From the NCBI GenBank assembly GCA_030762895.1, contig JAUPTC010000018.1, forward strand, positions 62,001-126,000: a DNA stretch of 64,000 nucleotides, in the 5' to 3' direction. The stretch comes from Sophora flavescens (lineage: Eukaryota > Streptophyta > Magnoliopsida > Fabales > Fabaceae). A program made the translations under genes and the position numbers. Of this stretch, positions 61,801 through 64,000 are shown one piece after another (within the stretch, counting starts at the first letter, position 1; each line of letters starts with the position of its first letter). The notes beneath the pieces were generated by a model, which saw only the letters and a list, made by a program, of their open reading frames with translations, had not been told where the DNA came from and searched no databases.

Positions 61801-64000
61801 ACCCAAAGCTATAATTTTGACCCAAAACCCTAATTCAAACCCTAATTTTGACCCAAAACCCTAATTTTAACCCTAATTTTGACCCAAAACCCTAATTTTA
61901 ACCCAAAACCCTAATTTAACCCGAAACCCTAATTTTACCCAAAACCCTAATTTTAACCCAAAACCCTAATTCTAACCCTAATTTTAACCCAAAACCCTAA
62001 TTTTGACCCAAAACCCTAATTCAAACCCCAAACCCTATTTTTGACACTAAACCCTAAATTTGGACCAAAAACCCAAATTTTAACCCAAAACCCTAATTTT
62101 AACCCAAAACCCAAATTTGACCCAAAACCCTAATTTGACCCAAAACCCAAATTTTAACCAAAACCCTAATTTTACCCAAAACCTATTTTTAACCCAAAAC
62201 CCTAATTTTAACCCAAAACCCTAATTTTGACCCAAAACCCTAATTTTGACCCAAAACCTAATTTTAACCAACCAAACCCTAATTTTGACCCAAACAACCT
62301 AATTTTACTCAAAACCCTAATTTTGACCCAAAACCCTAATTTTAACTCAAAACCCTAATTTTAACCCAAAACCCTAATTTTAACCCAAAACCTAATTTTG
62401 ACCAAAACCCTAATTTTGACCCAAAACCCTAATTTTGACCCAAACCTAATTTTGACCCAAAACCCTAATTTTTACCCAAAACCCTAATTTAACCTAAAAT
62501 CACCCAAAACCCTAATTTGACCGAAAACCCAAATTTTAACCCAAAACCCTAATTTTGACCCAAAACCCTAATTTTGACCCAAAACCCTAATTTTGACCCA
62601 AAACCCAAATTATAACCCTAAGACCTAATTCTAACCCTAAGCCCTAATTGTGACCCGAAGCCCTAATTTTAAACCAAAACCAATTCTAATATTTTGACCC
62701 AAAACCCTATTTTTAACTCAAAACCCTAATTCATACCCCAAACACTAATTTTGACCCAAAACCTAATTTACCCAAAACCTAATTTTAAAACTAATTTTGA
62801 CCCAAAACCCTAATTCAAACCCTAATTTTGACCCTAAACCTAAATTTGACCAAAACCTAATTTTGACCCAAAACCCTAATTTTAACCAAATAACCCAAAA
62901 CCCAAATTTTGACCCAAAACCCTAATTTTGACCCAAACCCTAATTTTAACCCAAAACCTAATTCTAACCCTAATTTTGACCCAAAACCCTAATTTTGACC
63001 CAAAACCCTAATTTTAACCCAAAACCCTAATTTGGACCAAAAACCCAAATTTTAACCCAAATCCCTAATTTTAACCCAAAGCTCTAATTTTGACCCAAAA
63101 CCCTAATTCAAACCCTAATTTTGACCCTAAACCCTAAATTTGACCCAAAACCTAATTTTGAATAAAAACCCATTTTTAACTCAAAACCCTAAATTCTAAC
63201 CCTAAGCCTAATTTTGACCCAAAACCCTAATTTTAACCCAAAACCTAATTAACCTAAACCCCTAATTTTAACCCAAAGCCTTAATTTTTACCTCAAAACC
63301 CTAATTCAAACCCCAAACACTAATTTTGACCCAAAACCCAAATTTGGACCAAAAACCCAAATTTTAACCCAAAACCCTAATTTTAACCCAAAGCTCTAAT
63401 TTTGACCCAAACCCAATTTTGACCCAACCTAATTTGACCCAAAACCCTAATTTTGACCCAAAACCCTAATTTTAAAACCCAAAACCCAATTTAACCCAAA
63501 ACCCTAATTTAAACCTAATTGACCCAAAACCCTAATTTTGACCCAAAACCCAATTTTAACCCAAAACCTAATTAAAAACCCTAATTTTGACCCAAAACCC
63601 TAATTTTGACCAAAACCTAATTTGACCAAACCCTATTTTTAACTCAAAACCCTAATTCAAACCCCAAACCTAATTTTGACCCAAAACCCTAATTTTGACC
63701 AAAACCCAAATTTTAACCCAAAACCCTAATTTTAACCCAAAACCTAATTTTGACCCAAAACCTAATTTTGACCCAAAACCTAATTTTAACCAAAACCCTA
63801 ATTTCAAAACCCTATTTTAACTCAAAACCCTAATTTTGACCCAAAACCCTAATTTTAACCCAAAACCCTAATTTTGACCCTAAACCATAAATTTAACCCT
63901 AAAACCTATTTTTAACTCAAAACCCAAATTCTGACACAAATCACTAATTTTGACCCAAAACCCTAATTTTGACCCGAAACCCTAATTTTGACTCGAAACC
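58851..64000 (+). repeat. Monomeric satellite flank, HOR order lost
   Basis: The 19-bp monomers continue to the window edge with the C-rich strand on top, but variants no longer follow the 1225-bp order. Isolated HOR markers remain: CAAACACT or CAAACGCT near 59640, 59930, 60235, 61728, 62735 and 63315, and TTCATACCCC near 62730. Long runs of plain CCCTAATTTTGACCCAAAA and CCCTAATTTTAACCCAAAA dominate (for example 60360-61260 and 61860-62600). No TAAAACACTAAAC marker was seen. No gene is present. Confidence 0.92.

Noticed and set aside
1..64000. Possible tRNA, rRNA, transposon or unique gene islands
   Set aside because: Reading both strands showed satellite monomers throughout. The longest phase breaks are a few tens of bases and resemble scrambled monomers.

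Overview
The whole window is one kind of DNA: a eukaryotic tandem satellite with a basic monomer of about 19 bp. The C-rich strand reads CCCTAATTTTGACCCAAAA and the G-rich strand TTTTGGGTCAAAATTAGGG. At about 19 bp per monomer, the roughly 63 kb of called bases would hold some 3,300 monomers. I found no gene, RNA gene, transposon, CRISPR array or stretch of unique sequence. Long satellite arrays and fixed-size N gaps fit a heterochromatic (pericentromeric, subtelomeric or sex-chromosome) scaffold of a eukaryote. The species cannot be read from the sequence; the TTAGGG-like core is not enough to place it.

Layout. (1) Positions 1-3859: array with the C-rich strand on top, irregular. (2) 3860-4359: a gap of exactly 500 N. 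(3) 4360-21683: the same satellite with the G-rich strand on top. Its first 11.4 kb is strongly contracted (shortened G runs, almost no CpG). Its last 6 kb is cleaner and shows long repeating units of about 1.05 and 1.65 kb. (4) 21684-22183: a second gap of exactly 500 N. (5) 22184 to about 58850: C-rich strand on top again, forming a regular higher-order repeat (HOR) array. I located 30 unit starts and 29 complete units of 1154-1318 bp, mean 1225 bp. Each unit is built from four blocks of roughly 250-360 bp (near 305 bp, about 16 monomers), each block from 19-bp monomers. (6) About 58850-64000: the HOR order dissolves into a less ordered monomeric flank.

The main points for a second look are the nested 19 bp / ~305 bp / ~1225 bp organisation; the two strand flips, which fall exactly at the two fixed-size gaps; rare monomer variants shared in opposite orientation by the left and middle contigs, which suggest the middle contig is placed backwards; and patches where C or G runs and CpG sites are shortened, which recur at the same two phases of the HOR unit. 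The last pattern looks at least partly like a consensus or assembly effect. All open frames in the window are low-complexity translations of the satellite and are not annotated as genes.
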